Below are positions 28,131 through 38,900 of a DNA stretch of 64,000 bases, piece by piece; position 1 is the stretch's first letter; the number at the start of each line of letters is the position of its first letter. The notes beneath the pieces were generated by a model. That model did not search any database. It saw only the letters and a program-made list of their open reading frames with translations, and was not told the DNA's origin. The DNA lies in contig NZ_KN150747.1 in assembly GCF_000754815.1 (NCBI RefSeq), positions 2,886,896 through 2,950,895 on the forward strand, written 5' to 3'. The stretch is from Yersinia ruckeri ATCC 29473. Lineage in GTDB: Bacteria > Pseudomonadota > Gammaproteobacteria > Enterobacterales > Enterobacteriaceae. Made by a program: the position numbers and the translations under genes.

Positions 28131-28170
28131 AAAGCGTGGCGTCAGGATTATTCCAACGTCACGCTTTTTT
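28131..28170 (+). terminator. cycA terminator
   Basis: AAAGCGTG (28131-28138) pairs with CACGCTTT (28160-28167) and is followed by T residues, 18 bases after the cycA stop. Confidence 0.8.
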
Positions 28171-28237
28171 ATTATTTTAAATAACAACCGATGATAATAT
28201 TAATTATCGGTATGGCTTCAGCCATTATCTATATTGC

Positions 28238-30379
28238 TTATTTATCGTTTTTCAACACCTTCACGGTGTAACGTCCATCCGCCTGGCGATAAGCGCCGTG
28301 GATATCTGTTTCGAAGCCTGGATAATGCGCGCCGATCTCGCACAGCATTTGCAGGAACTCCAGTACCGGACGGCTTTCCTCGGTAAGCATTTCACCCGGC
28401 ATGACCAGCGGAACACCCGGAGGATATGGCAGGATCATGTTGGCATTGACTTTGCCCACCATGTCTTCCAAATAGACTTCTTCCACTTCGCCGTGTAGTT
28501 CCTTCTGGAAGGCTTTGAACGGGTTCATTACCATCGTCGGCAACACTTCAAAGGCACGGTACATCAGGTCTGGCAGGTTATGGTGTTTTACCAGATTGTG
28601 AATATTCTGAGCCAGTTCCTGGATCCGCATGTTTTCATAAAACTCTGGTGCCTCTTTGTACAGCGAAGGCAGCATGTTTTTCACCCGCAGGTTCAGATCG
28701 AACGAGCGTTTAAAGTCAGTCAGACCCCGTAGCAGGCTGAGGGCTTTGGTTTTGTCGATGCCGATACTGAACAGGAACAGCAGGTTATACGGGCCGGTTT
28801 TCTCAACAATGATGCCGTGCTCATCAAGGTATTTCGCCACCAGACTGGCTGGGATACCAAACGACTCCATTTCACCCTCTTTACTCATCCCCGGTGTCAA
28901 CATGGTGACCTTGATCGGGTCGAGGTACATATGCTCGTTATCAATACCTTTGAAACCATGCCAAGCACTGTCGGAGCGCAATGGCCAGCATTCCGCTTCA
29001 TCAATGTGTTCTGGCTGCCAAACATCAAAGAACCAACCTTCAGATTCGACATTCAGACGTTTGATTTCTTTACGGAACTTAATAGCTCGTTCAATTGAAC
29101 CGTTAATCAAACGCTTACCGGCATTGCCTTTCATCATCGCCGCTGCGGTTTCGGTTGATGCCACGATGCCGTAGTGCGGTGAAGTGGTGGTGTGCATCAT
29201 GTAGGCTTCATTGAAGGTTTCTTCGTTGATGTCACCTTTCACGTGGATCATTGAAGCCTGCGAGAACGCCGCCAGCAGTTTATGGGTGGATTGGGTTTCA
29301 TAAATCACCTTCCCTTCCACACGGCCACCGCTCATACCACATTTGCCTTTATAAATCGGGTGGAAATTGGTGTAAGGCACCCAAGCGGAGTCAAAATGGA
29401 TAGATTTCACATCCAAGGTATTCTTGATGAAATCGGTGTTATACAGCAGACCGTCGTAGGTCGAGTTGGTGATCACCGCATGTACTGGCCAAGTGGCGTT
29501 TGGCGTTTCTTTCACTCGTTTAGCGATAGTGGTGCGAGCAAATTCGCTCTGTGGAATACCACCGAGAATGCCATAAGCATTACGGGTCGGACGGAAATAG
29601 ATCGGCGTAATGTCACTCATCATCATCAGATGTGTCAGTGATTTGTGGCAGTTACGGTCAATCAGCACTGTGCTGCCAGCAGGTGCAGAGTACATACCAA
29701 CAATTTTGTTGGCGGTAGACGTCCCGTTAGTCACCATGTAGCTGCGTTCTGCATTGAATACGCGGGCAATATACTCTTCAGCTTCTTTGTGCGGGCCGGA
29801 GTGATCCAGCAGTGAACCCAACTCAGAAACCGAAATTGAAACGTCGGATTTCATCGCGTTAGGGCCAAAGAAATCGTAGAACAGGCTACCAACCGGGCTT
29901 TTCTGGAAGGCGGTTCCCCCCATATGACCCGGAGTACAGAAGGTGTATTTTCCTTCACGTACATATTTGAACAACGCCTTGGTCAGCGGAGGCAGGATGG
30001 TATCAATATACTCATCCGTGTTTTGTTTAATCTTGTCGGCAATGTCGTTGGCCGCACCGAGCGCATATTCAAAGAAACGCACCTGCATACGCAGATCGTT
30101 CAGGCTGACGTCCAGCGTTGAATAGGTATTGGCAAAGGCATACAGCGGCATGTTTTCATTCAACAGGCTGATTTCTTCACATAACTCAAGATTGTATTTA
30201 TCCCAGTCGAAGATCACCCCACACAACCGGGCATTATTCTCGATCAATTTGAGCAGGTCTTCACGATCGTTCGGATAAACGATGCGGAAATCCAGTTTTT
30301 CCAACGCATTGTGTAATTCGCGGATAGGTTCTTCTTTAAAGTAGACACCCATGTGATTCATGATGGCGATAACGTTCAT
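28238..30379 (-). CDS. cadA: Inducible lysine decarboxylase
   Basis: 713 residues from ATG 30379 (MNVIAIMNHMG), which has a GGAGAAATG-type site and matches the E. coli start; the frame is open to 30427 but that part is not conserved. PLP-dependent fold-I decarboxylase: wing domain 1-130, then the PLP domain with the Schiff-base Lys in TQSTHKLLAAF (near residue 367) and HFDSAWVPY. It converts lysine to cadaverine, consuming a proton, and works with CadB against acid stress. It lies 92 bases after cadB in the same direction (cadBA operon). Confidence 0.97.
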   Translation of the reverse strand: MNVIAIMNHMGVYFKEEPIRELHNALEKLDFRIVYPNDREDLLKLIENNARLCGVIFDWDKYNLELCEEISLLNENMPLYAFANTYSTLDVSLNDLRMQVRFFEYALGAANDIADKIKQNTDEYIDTILPPLTKALFKYVREGKYTFCTPGHMGGTAFQKSPVGSLFYDFFGPNAMKSDVSISVSELGSLLDHSGPHKEAEEYIARVFNAERSYMVTNGTSTANKIVGMYSAPAGSTVLIDRNCHKSLTHLMMMSDITPIYFRPTRNAYGILGGIPQSEFARTTIAKRVKETPNATWPVHAVITNSTYDGLLYNTDFIKNTLDVKSIHFDSAWVPYTNFHPIYKGKCGMSGGRVEGKVIYETQSTHKLLAAFSQASMIHVKGDINEETFNEAYMMHTTTSPHYGIVASTETAAAMMKGNAGKRLINGSIERAIKFRKEIKRLNVESEGWFFDVWQPEHIDEAECWPLRSDSAWHGFKGIDNEHMYLDPIKVTMLTPGMSKEGEMESFGIPASLVAKYLDEHGIIVEKTGPYNLLFLFSIGIDKTKALSLLRGLTDFKRSFDLNLRVKNMLPSLYKEAPEFYENMRIQELAQNIHNLVKHHNLPDLMYRAFEVLPTMVMNPFKAFQKELHGEVEEVYLEDMVGKVNANMILPYPPGVPLVMPGEMLTEESRPVLEFLQMLCEIGAHYPGFETDIHGAYRQADGRYTVKVLKNDK

Positions 30380-30471
30380 AATCATTTCTCCAGGTAAAGC
30401 GAGGCCCCTTGCCATCACGGATGGCAATGACTACTGCAAGGGGCTGAATTAAGAAGTGGGTCAGTTCGTGC

Positions 30472-31815
30472 TTAGTGCGCTTTGGCCGCTAATTCGTCTT
30501 TCAGAGCCGCGGCGGCGGCAACCTGACGGGTATTCATTTTCCGGGCGTAGAACATCAGGATGATCAGGCTGACGATAAAGGTACCGGACAGTTCGAAAGA
30601 GCTGGCGCCCATCAAAGCGATGAAGCAGAAGCCACAGCCACAGATAGAAGCGATCAGACTCAGCAAGTTGCGGACGTTGACGCCTTCAAAGCGAATCAAA
30701 TCTACACAGGAATAGAAGTAAGGCAGCATGGTCAACAGCACCGCAATACCGGTCAGTTCACTAAACAGGTCGGATGCTTTACCGCCGCCAGAGTTCATCA
30801 TGGTGATCAGCACCATCAGCGCAGTCATTTTGCAGCTGGCCAACAGCAGGCCTTTTCTCGGGATGCCGTTTTTATCCAGTTCGCCGTACACTTGCGGGAA
30901 GTTACCGTCGTTGGCAGCACGAACCCCAGCCTGGCCAACCAGCATCATCCACGAACCGAGTGAAGTCAGGCAGGCAAAGGCGGTGAAGGCAGAAACCAGT
31001 GGTGCAGCCCAGTGACCCATAATGGTAGAGGCACTGATGGCGAACGGCGCGCCACTCGCGGCCATTTGGCTTGCTGGGAACATACCGCTCATCACCTGAG
31101 TTGCTGCGATGTAGATAATCCCGGCTAGACCGGTACCCATCATGGTCGCCAGTGGAACGGTACGTTTCGGGTTTTTCACCATGCCGGTACTCACGGCGGC
31201 AGACTCTACGCCGATAAACGCCCACAGACACAGCAGAATACTTTTGATTACTGCGTGGCTGTCGGTGGTGCCGGAAGTGTTCCAGTTGGCGTGATAGGTT
31301 GCAGCGTCAAACCAGTGCCAGCCGGCTACCGCCGTCACGACCACGGGAATCAATACCAACACCAGGCCGAGAGTAGTCAAACGGCTAACCCAAGTCCCAC
31401 CGAGCAGGTTAATAAAGGTGAATATCCAGACGACAGCGATACAGGCAATACCTGCCGATACCGGATTATTCAACGCAGGGAAGAAGGTTGAGAGATAAGA
31501 AACGGCGGTAATGCCAATGGCCAAATTACCGATCCAGTTCGCATGGTAATACAGCACGCCGGTCTGGAAACCAAATGCCGGAGAAATCTCACCGGCGTAA
31601 GCAATAGGACCGCCCTGCTGAGGATTTTTAGTGGCCAACCGCGCATAGACATAAGCCAGCGACATCGCACCAATAATTGATATTACCCATCCCCAAATGG
31701 CGATAGAACCGATACTTGCCAGGCTCGCGGGTAATAAGGCAATGCCGCTCCCCATCATATTACCGGCAACCACTCCGGTGCAGGCAATAAGCCCTATTTT
31801 CTTCGATGAAGCCAT
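30472..31815 (-). CDS. cadB: Lysine/cadaverine antiporter
   Basis: 447 residues, APC-superfamily permease with about 12 membrane helices. It begins KKIGLIACTGVVAGNMMGSG, the substrate-binding G-x-G region of helix 1. It exchanges external lysine for cadaverine made by CadA. A good GGAG site precedes the ATG. It is the first gene of the cadBA operon and the upstream region is the CadC target. Confidence 0.96.
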   Translation of the reverse strand: MASSKKIGLIACTGVVAGNMMGSGIALLPASLASIGSIAIWGWVISIIGAMSLAYVYARLATKNPQQGGPIAYAGEISPAFGFQTGVLYYHANWIGNLAIGITAVSYLSTFFPALNNPVSAGIACIAVVWIFTFINLLGGTWVSRLTTLGLVLVLIPVVVTAVAGWHWFDAATYHANWNTSGTTDSHAVIKSILLCLWAFIGVESAAVSTGMVKNPKRTVPLATMMGTGLAGIIYIAATQVMSGMFPASQMAASGAPFAISASTIMGHWAAPLVSAFTAFACLTSLGSWMMLVGQAGVRAANDGNFPQVYGELDKNGIPRKGLLLASCKMTALMVLITMMNSGGGKASDLFSELTGIAVLLTMLPYFYSCVDLIRFEGVNVRNLLSLIASICGCGFCFIALMGASSFELSGTFIVSLIILMFYARKMNTRQVAAAAALKDELAAKAH

Positions 31816-32131
31816 GCTCAGTTTCTCCTGATTTTAATTTCTTATAAGTCTTGGTCGTTATGCAGTTTTGCTAATGACCGAACTTGATGGTCAGGATGCT
31901 AATGATCGGCGGGAATAAAGTCCTAAAGATAAAGTGATATTACGCTCATGATCATACAAATGATAAATTGAGGTTTTTCATTAACAAATAAAGAAATAAA
32001 CACTATCTCAAGAAAATATAAATACACAATAAAAACATGACTTTACATTTGTTATTTTATATAACAAATGTAAAGTGTCGGGAGTAACTCACCAACTAAT
32101 TGATTTATTTTATTTAACAAATGAAGACGAA
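31816..32131. promoter_or_regulatory. cadBA promoter region
   Basis: About 316 very AT-rich bases between cadC and cadB. In E. coli this interval holds the Pcad promoter, CadC sites and H-NS binding. The base composition suits both, and the inverted run CATTTGTTATTTTATATAAC near 32047-32066 is notable, but single boxes were not assigned. Confidence 0.55.
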
Positions 32132-32171
32132 AAAATAACACCGCCGCTTAAATAAAATAATGCGACGGTGT
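32132..32171 (-). terminator. cadC terminator
   Basis: On the minus strand ACACCGTCGC (32171-32162) pairs with GCGGCGGTGT (32147-32138), one mismatch, followed by TTATTTTTT. It separates cadC from cadBA. Confidence 0.75.
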
Positions 32172-32180
32172 CGATAGGAA

Positions 32181-33728
32181 TTATTTATTAGGCGTGTAGT
32201 TATCGAGGTAGGGAACTACTGTATATATGGAGGTATGGAAGACAGCATTACGGATCCAATGTAAGGTATTCTCTCCTGGCCGTAAATTAAATGCGGTAAT
32301 ATAAGCATCCGCGGCCAGATGGTTTAATCCCTGCATTTCATAAACCTTACCCAGTAAAACATAATTCATCCATGACATCTGCAACTCGATACCTTTGTGT
32401 ATTGCCTGATAGGCCTCATCGGTTTTCCCCTCCCCCAGCGCCTGTATCGTATGGATTTGCTGAATAATGGGACTGTCTTTTAATGCCGGTAGCGTATCCA
32501 GATAGACTATCTCTGTGCGCAGTTGCGCCAACTGTACAGGGTCAAAAGGTTGATAAGAGTGACGCAGTAAGTCCACCAGCGCTTTCTCTGCTGCCACATA
32601 AATGAAGTCAGGGGAACTTTTTATCATCTCTCCCAACATGCTGCTGGCGTGGGTCAGGGAATCGATATCCCCTTGGATCAAAAACTGATGCGCCTGATAA
32701 TACTGCTGCAAAACTGGGCCAGAGTTCGGCAATAACTGTATTAAACGCTGCTGTAACGCTGCCGGCCACGGCTGCTTGAGTGCAATAGACAGGCTGCTGA
32801 GGAAGTCTTCCTGAATTTTTAGCTGATTGTCAGCGGTAACAAAGTAACGCTTATCCAACATGATTGAGCTGTCCGCATTGTCCACCAGACGTACCGACAG
32901 GAAGCACTGCTGGGCGCGATAATGGCGTTGGTTGACGAACTCAATAGTCAGTGATTTTCCCGAACTGCTTGGTCCAGTGTAGTTATAATTGGTCTGATCG
33001 TGTACCAAGAAGGTGGAATAGGTATTCAGCGAATCCGTTACCACTTCGCTCAGGCCAGCAACATAGGAAAGTTGTGACGTCCAGTGACTGCAACTATTAC
33101 CACCCTGAATACGGATATCAATATCACGCGGATTCATCAGCATAGGCATAGTGGATTGCGGTACGCGTTGCGACAAGGTTGCTATAGCGACAAACACCAC
33201 GCAGGTGCTCAACGCGGCAAGAAAAGCCACCCACACCCAGAACGGTGATTGGCGGTAAAAAGACGGTTTTGACTTTTTCGCTGCCGATTTTGTCACGTTT
33301 GATTTTGGCGGCTCATAGTCCTCACCGTCGTCTTCACTGCCATCTTCCGGCTCATGAGTGATTACCGCCACCCTAGGCACAGCCGGTATTACTGCCTTTT
33401 CCCCTTCACACCACATCACCGGTGCAACCAGCTTATAGCCGCGCTTGGGTACAGTAATCAAGTATTCCGGGCTGTGGCTATCACCGTCTTTCAGGTATTT
33501 GCGCAGTTCGGAAATACTCTGGGTCACCACATGGTTGGTGACGATATTGCGCTTCCAAACGTTATCGATCAGCTCATCGCGACTCAACACCACATCCGGA
33601 TGCCGGGCGAAATATTGCAGCATATCGATTAAGCGGGGCTCCAACGACAGTTGGCGTCCATCACGGCTTATTTTGTTGTCTGCGGGAGTAACCAACCACT
33701 CACCAACGCGAAAAACAGGTTCTTGCAT
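32181..33728 (-). CDS. cadC: Membrane-bound acid-response activator CadC
   Basis: 515 residues (E. coli 512). Cytoplasmic OmpR-type winged helix at 1-104 (LEPRLIDMLQYFARHPDVVLSR, ISELRKYL, TVPKRGYKLVAPV), an acidic linker, one membrane helix near 170-190 (WVWVAFLAALSTCVVFVAIA) and a periplasmic pH/cadaverine-sensing domain of about 320 residues. It activates cadBA at low pH with lysine present, together with the lysine permease LysP. It lies directly upstream of cadBA in the same orientation, the standard order. Confidence 0.95.
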   Translation of the reverse strand: MQEPVFRVGEWLVTPADNKISRDGRQLSLEPRLIDMLQYFARHPDVVLSRDELIDNVWKRNIVTNHVVTQSISELRKYLKDGDSHSPEYLITVPKRGYKLVAPVMWCEGEKAVIPAVPRVAVITHEPEDGSEDDGEDYEPPKSNVTKSAAKKSKPSFYRQSPFWVWVAFLAALSTCVVFVAIATLSQRVPQSTMPMLMNPRDIDIRIQGGNSCSHWTSQLSYVAGLSEVVTDSLNTYSTFLVHDQTNYNYTGPSSSGKSLTIEFVNQRHYRAQQCFLSVRLVDNADSSIMLDKRYFVTADNQLKIQEDFLSSLSIALKQPWPAALQQRLIQLLPNSGPVLQQYYQAHQFLIQGDIDSLTHASSMLGEMIKSSPDFIYVAAEKALVDLLRHSYQPFDPVQLAQLRTEIVYLDTLPALKDSPIIQQIHTIQALGEGKTDEAYQAIHKGIELQMSWMNYVLLGKVYEMQGLNHLAADAYITAFNLRPGENTLHWIRNAVFHTSIYTVVPYLDNYTPNK

Positions 33729-33995
33729 AGTACAAATAACTCAAAAGGAGGGCGGCAAGCGCGGGATGATACCATATGAACGCCCGTCCTGCGTCAATAC
33801 GGCGTTTGAGGGCTAATAACCAGACCTCTTCACAGAAATTTGCTTGTATCGCGTTAACACCCACCGATCAACAAAAGTGGCGCTGACATTCTTTAACGCT
33901 CTGATTTTTCTGGATAAATCAATCTATAGCGAGGGGGGAGAATCAGAAAGGCGCTCACTGCCGGTTGGTACGGACAGTGAGCGGATTAAGACCAT

Positions 33996-35480
33996 TTAGA
34001 CGGTTTTGAATTCGGCTTCCGCTTTATGGAAGCGATCGGTCACAATTTTCGATGGTTCGCGTCCCAGCAAGCTCACGACCACAATAGCGATACTGGCGAA
34101 AATAAAGCCCGGAATGATTTCGTACAAACCCAACCATGCGAACTTGTTCCAGACGATCACTGTCGCAGCGCCCACCACCATTCCAGCCAGTGCACCGTTA
34201 CGCGTCATACGTGACCACATGACAGAAATCAGGACGACTGGCCCAAAGGCAGCACCGAAACCAGCCCAGGCGTTACTCACCAAGCCCAGCACCTTGTTTT
34301 CTGGATCTGCCGCAATCGCAATCGCAATCACCGCCACCAGCAGAACCATCATACGTCCAACCCAGACCAACTCTTTCTGACTGGCATTCTTGCGCAGGAA
34401 AGCTTTGTACAGATCTTCAGTAATGGCACTGGAACACACCAACAATTGGCAGCTTAACGTACTCATTACCGCAGCCAAGATAGCAGACAGCAAGATGCCA
34501 GCAATCCACGGGTTAAACAGCAGCATTGCCAGTTCGATAAAGATACGTTCGCCGTTTTCCGATACGCGACCCGCCTGATCCGGATTTTCCTGGAAGTAAG
34601 CAATACCAAAGAAGCCCACAGCGATGGTGCCAGCCAGACATAAAATCATCCAAACCATACTGATACGGCGAGCCTTGCGGATGGTGTAATGGGAGTCCGC
34701 CGCCATAAAGCGCGCCAGAATATGCGGCTGGCCGAAATAGCCAAGCCCCCAGCCCAGCAGTGAGAGGATCGCGACAATATTCAACCCTTTCAGCATATCC
34801 AGATTCGCGGCATCTTTGGCTTTGATCACCATGACCGACGCATCAATGCCCCCCACCGCCAGTATCACGATAATTGGCGTTAATATCAGCGCAAAAATCA
34901 TTAAGGTCGCCTGAACGGTATCCGTCCAACTCACCGCCAGAAAACCACCAATAAAGGTGTAGGCGATGGTTGCCGCAGCACCGGCCCACAGCGCCGTGCT
35001 GTAACTCATGCCAAAGGTACTTTCAAATAACAACGCCCCCGCCACAATCCCTGAGGCACAATAAATGGTAAAGAACACCAAAATGACCACTGCCGAGATC
35101 ACCCGTAGTAATTTGCTTTTATCTTCGAAACGGCTGGTGAAATAATCAGGCAGCGTCAGCGCATTATTATTGGCTTCGGTTTGCACACGTAAGCGGCCAG
35201 CGACCAGTTTCCAGTTAAGGTAGGCACCGAGCGTCAGACCAATGGCGATCCAACTTTCGGAAATCCCTGAGAGGAATATTGCGCCGGGCAAGCCCATCAA
35301 TAACCAGCCGCTCATATCGGATGCACCCGCAGACAACGCGGTCACCACACTGCCTAAACTGCGTCCGCCCAAAATATAATCATCAAAGTTATTCGTCGCC
35401 CGGTAGGCCATTAGGCCAATAATTATCATGCCAAAAATATAAACAAGAAATGTCACCAACATCGGTGTGTTCATCATCAT
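33996..35480 (-). CDS. putP: Sodium/proline symporter
   Basis: 494 residues, SSS-family transporter with 13 predicted helices. Blocks GGRSLGSVVTALSAGASDMS, LPDYFTSRFEDKS and GWGLGYFGQPHILARFMAAD are those of E. coli PutP, with the Na+ and proline-binding residues in helix 2. The C-terminus is slightly shorter than in E. coli (502). It imports proline for PutA. Divergent from putA across a control region with GTTGCA boxes; one box overlaps the start codon region. Confidence 0.96.
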   Translation of the reverse strand: MMMNTPMLVTFLVYIFGMIIIGLMAYRATNNFDDYILGGRSLGSVVTALSAGASDMSGWLLMGLPGAIFLSGISESWIAIGLTLGAYLNWKLVAGRLRVQTEANNNALTLPDYFTSRFEDKSKLLRVISAVVILVFFTIYCASGIVAGALLFESTFGMSYSTALWAGAAATIAYTFIGGFLAVSWTDTVQATLMIFALILTPIIVILAVGGIDASVMVIKAKDAANLDMLKGLNIVAILSLLGWGLGYFGQPHILARFMAADSHYTIRKARRISMVWMILCLAGTIAVGFFGIAYFQENPDQAGRVSENGERIFIELAMLLFNPWIAGILLSAILAAVMSTLSCQLLVCSSAITEDLYKAFLRKNASQKELVWVGRMMVLLVAVIAIAIAADPENKVLGLVSNAWAGFGAAFGPVVLISVMWSRMTRNGALAGMVVGAATVIVWNKFAWLGLYEIIPGFIFASIAIVVVSLLGREPSKIVTDRFHKAEAEFKTV

Positions 35481-35903
35481 GCAACGTCTCCATAGTGCGT
35501 CTTATACGTTTTAATACATCCCGCTATTTGATGGCGTAATGTCTTGTCTCTGGGCGAATACCGGAACGTGGCATTAGGTTGCACCGGAGATAGTTTATCA
35601 GCGAAACTAGTTTATCGGATTTGCTATCCTAGTGGACTCTCTTCTCCCGCAACAACAAATTAAACAAAAAATTTACAGAAAATTTACTCTGCGTCACATT
35701 TACTTTGATTCGAGGTTACACCATTCATCAAAAAATGAGTTGCACCCTAACTAAAATCCGCGTAATCCCTGTATTGAGTCATGTTAATCCTCCTCATAAC
35801 TCAAATTAAGCCGTAGTCCCGCTCAGACAAAATGTTAAAAACAGGACTGATTTCACAGTTCATTCATCGCACTGATTTAACACGGTTGCACAAAGTTGCA
35901 ACA
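35480..35903. promoter_or_regulatory. putP-putA control region with GTTGCA PutA boxes
   Basis: GTTGCA, the known recognition sequence of the PutA ribbon-helix-helix, occurs at 35578-35583, 35739-35744, 35885-35890 and 35895-35900, and in reverse (TGCAAC) at 35480-35485 and 35898-35903. Sites cluster next to both genes, as in the E. coli put control region with several PutA operators. PutA without proline would sit here and repress both genes. The positions are seen; the binding is inferred from the family. Confidence 0.75.
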
Positions 35904-35966
35904 TGCCGGATATTGTGGCTAATAATAATCTCAACTCCCTTTATTTCAGGACAGGAGCCAGACGGC

Positions 35967-38900
35967 ATGGGTAGCACAACAATGGGCGTGAAACTGGATG
36001 AAGCCACACGCGATCGTATTAAAACGGCAGCACAACGTATTGACCGTACACCGCACTGGCTAATCAAACAGGCCATTTTCAACTATCTCGAACGGTTGGA
36101 ATATGGCGCTGACATGCCGGAAATTCCTGCACTGGCAGTGGTTCCGCTGGCTGAAACGGACGACATTATGCCGCAATCGGCAGAATCCGCCCACCAACCT
36201 TTTCTGGATTTTGCCGAACAGATACTGCCGCAGTCAGTAACGCGCGCAGCCATTACCGCCGCTTACCGCCGTCCAGAAACCGAAGCCATCCCAATGTTGT
36301 TGGAACAGGCACGTTTACCCGCAGCACTGGCCGATGCAACCCATAAGCTGGCTTACGGTATTGCTGAGAAACTGCGTAACCAAAAAAGTGCCCATGGCCG
36401 CGCCGGTATTGTGCAAGGCCTACTACAGGAATTCTCACTTTCTTCACAGGAAGGCGTCGCGTTGATGTGCTTGGCCGAAGCCCTGTTGCGCATTCCCGAT
36501 AAACCAACCCGCGATGCGCTGATCCGCGACAAGATCAGTCATGGTAATTGGCATTCCCACTTAGGACGCAGCCCGTCGCTGTTCGTCAATGCGGCAACCT
36601 GGGGTCTGCTGTTCACTGGTCGGCTGGTTTCTACGCATAATGAAGCCAAACTGTCCAGCTCGCTGAACCGTATTATTGGCAAAGGTGGTGAGCCGCTGAT
36701 CCGCAAAGGTGTGGATATGGCAATGCGCTTAATGGGCGAACAATTCGTTACTGGCGAAACCATTGCCGAAGCCTTGGCCAACGCCCGTAAACTGGAAGAT
36801 AAAGGTTTCCGTTATTCTTACGATATGCTGGGCGAAGCAGCGCTGACGGAAGCCGATGCCCAAGCCTATCTGATCGCCTATCAGCAAGCGATTCACGCCA
36901 TCGGCAAAGCCTCCAACGGGCGTGGTATTTATGAAGGACCGGGGATTTCTATTAAGCTTTCCGCCCTACACCCACGCTATAGCCGAGCCCAGTATGAGCG
37001 AGTGATGGAGCAGTTGTATCCGCGCCTGCTGTCGCTGACGCTGCAAGCACGCCAGTATGATATCGGTATCAATATTGATGCCGAAGAGGCCGATCGTCTG
37101 GAAATCTCCCTCGATCTGTTGGAAAAATTGTGTTTTGAACCACAGTTGGCGGGTTGGAACGGTATTGGCTTTGTCATTCAGGCCTATCAAAAACGTTGTC
37201 CGTTCACCATTGATGCTGTCATCGATATGGCTCAGCGTAGCCGCCGGCGCTTGATGATTCGTTTGGTGAAAGGGGCATATTGGGACAGCGAAATCAAACG
37301 CGCTCAAGTTGATGGTCTGGAAGGCTATCCGGTCTACACCCGCAAAGTGTATACCGATGTCTCCTATCTGGCCTGCGCCCGCAAATTGCTGGCAGTGCCT
37401 AGCCTAATCTATCCACAGTTTGCCACCCATAACGCCCACACATTGGCGGCGATTTATCATCTGGCAGGCAATAACTATTATCCGGGTCAGTACGAATTCC
37501 AGTGCCTGCACGGTATGGGCGAACCGCTGTATGAACAAGTGGTGGGTAAAGTAGCCGATGGAAAACTCAACCGCCCATGCCGCATTTATGCGCCAGTCGG
37601 CACTCACGAAACACTATTGGCCTATCTGGTGCGCCGATTGCTGGAAAATGGTGCCAACACCTCCTTTGTGAACCGGATTGCCGATGCCACCCTGCCGCTG
37701 GATGAGCTGGTAGCCGATCCGGTTGCCGCCGTGGAAGCGCTAGCGGCTGCCGAAGGGCAACTGGGGCTGCCACATCCACGCATTCCGTTACCACGGGAGT
37801 TGTACGGTAGCGATCGCACAAACTCTAGCGGTCTGGATTTGTCGAACGAACACCGACTGGCCTCGCTATCCAGCGCCTTGTTAACCAGTGCCACACAGGT
37901 CTGGCGTGCAGAACCGATTATTGATGCCGAACGGGATCAGGCGGGTGTTGAACAACCGGTGATCAACCCTGCGGAGCCGGGTGATATTGTCGGTTATGTG
38001 CGTGAAGCCAGCGCCGATGAAGTCAGCCGCGCACTGGATGCCGCCGCCGCCGCGGGGCCAATCTGGTTTGCGACGCCACCGACCGAACGCGCAGCCATTT
38101 TGGTTCGAGCTGCCGAGATGATGGAAGCTCAGATGCAAAGCCTGATGGGGATTCTGGTGCGCGAAGCCGGTAAAACCTTCAGTAACGCCATTGCCGAAGT
38201 GCGGGAAGCCGTTGATTTCCTGCACTACTACGCCGGTATGGTACGCGACGATTTCTCCAATGACAGTCACCGTCCACTTGGCCCGGTGGTGTGTATCAGC
38301 CCGTGGAACTTCCCGCTGGCGATCTTCAGTGGACAGGTTGCAGCCGCATTGGCCGCCGGTAATAGCGTATTAGCCAAACCAGCAGAGCAAACGCCGCTGA
38401 TTGCGGCACAAGCGGTACGCATCTTGCTGGAAGCCGGTATTCCACCGGGTGTGTTGCAACTGTTGCCAGGTCAGGGTAATAGCGTGGGTGCACAGCTGGT
38501 AAACGATGCCCGAATCCGCGGCGTAATGTTCACCGGCTCTACCGAAGTCGCCAGCATTCTGCAGCGCAGTATTGCAGGTCGTCTCGATCCTCAGGGTCGC
38601 CCAACGCCGTTAATCGCTGAAACGGGCGGTTTAAACGCGATGATCGTCGATTCCTCGGCACTCACCGAACAGGTGGTCACAGATGTGGTGGCCTCGGCTT
38701 TCGACAGCGCCGGTCAGCGTTGTTCTGCCCTCCGCATTTTGTGCATTCAGGAAGATGTGGCGGAACATACACTGCAAATGTTGCGCGGTGCGATGGCTGA
38801 ATGCCGAATGGGGAATCCTGAACGTCTGTCTACCGACATCGGGCCGGTTATCGATAGCGAAGCCAAAGCCGGTATTGAGCGACATATTCAGGCCATGCGT

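Noticed and set aside
28656-29174. 172-codon plus-strand frame inside cadA
   Set aside because: Antisense shadow of the conserved lysine decarboxylase; no signal of its own.
35832-35966. 45-codon N-terminal extension of PutA
   Set aside because: It runs through the PutA operator boxes, is not conserved, and the ATG at 35967 has a good ribosome site and matches E. coli.
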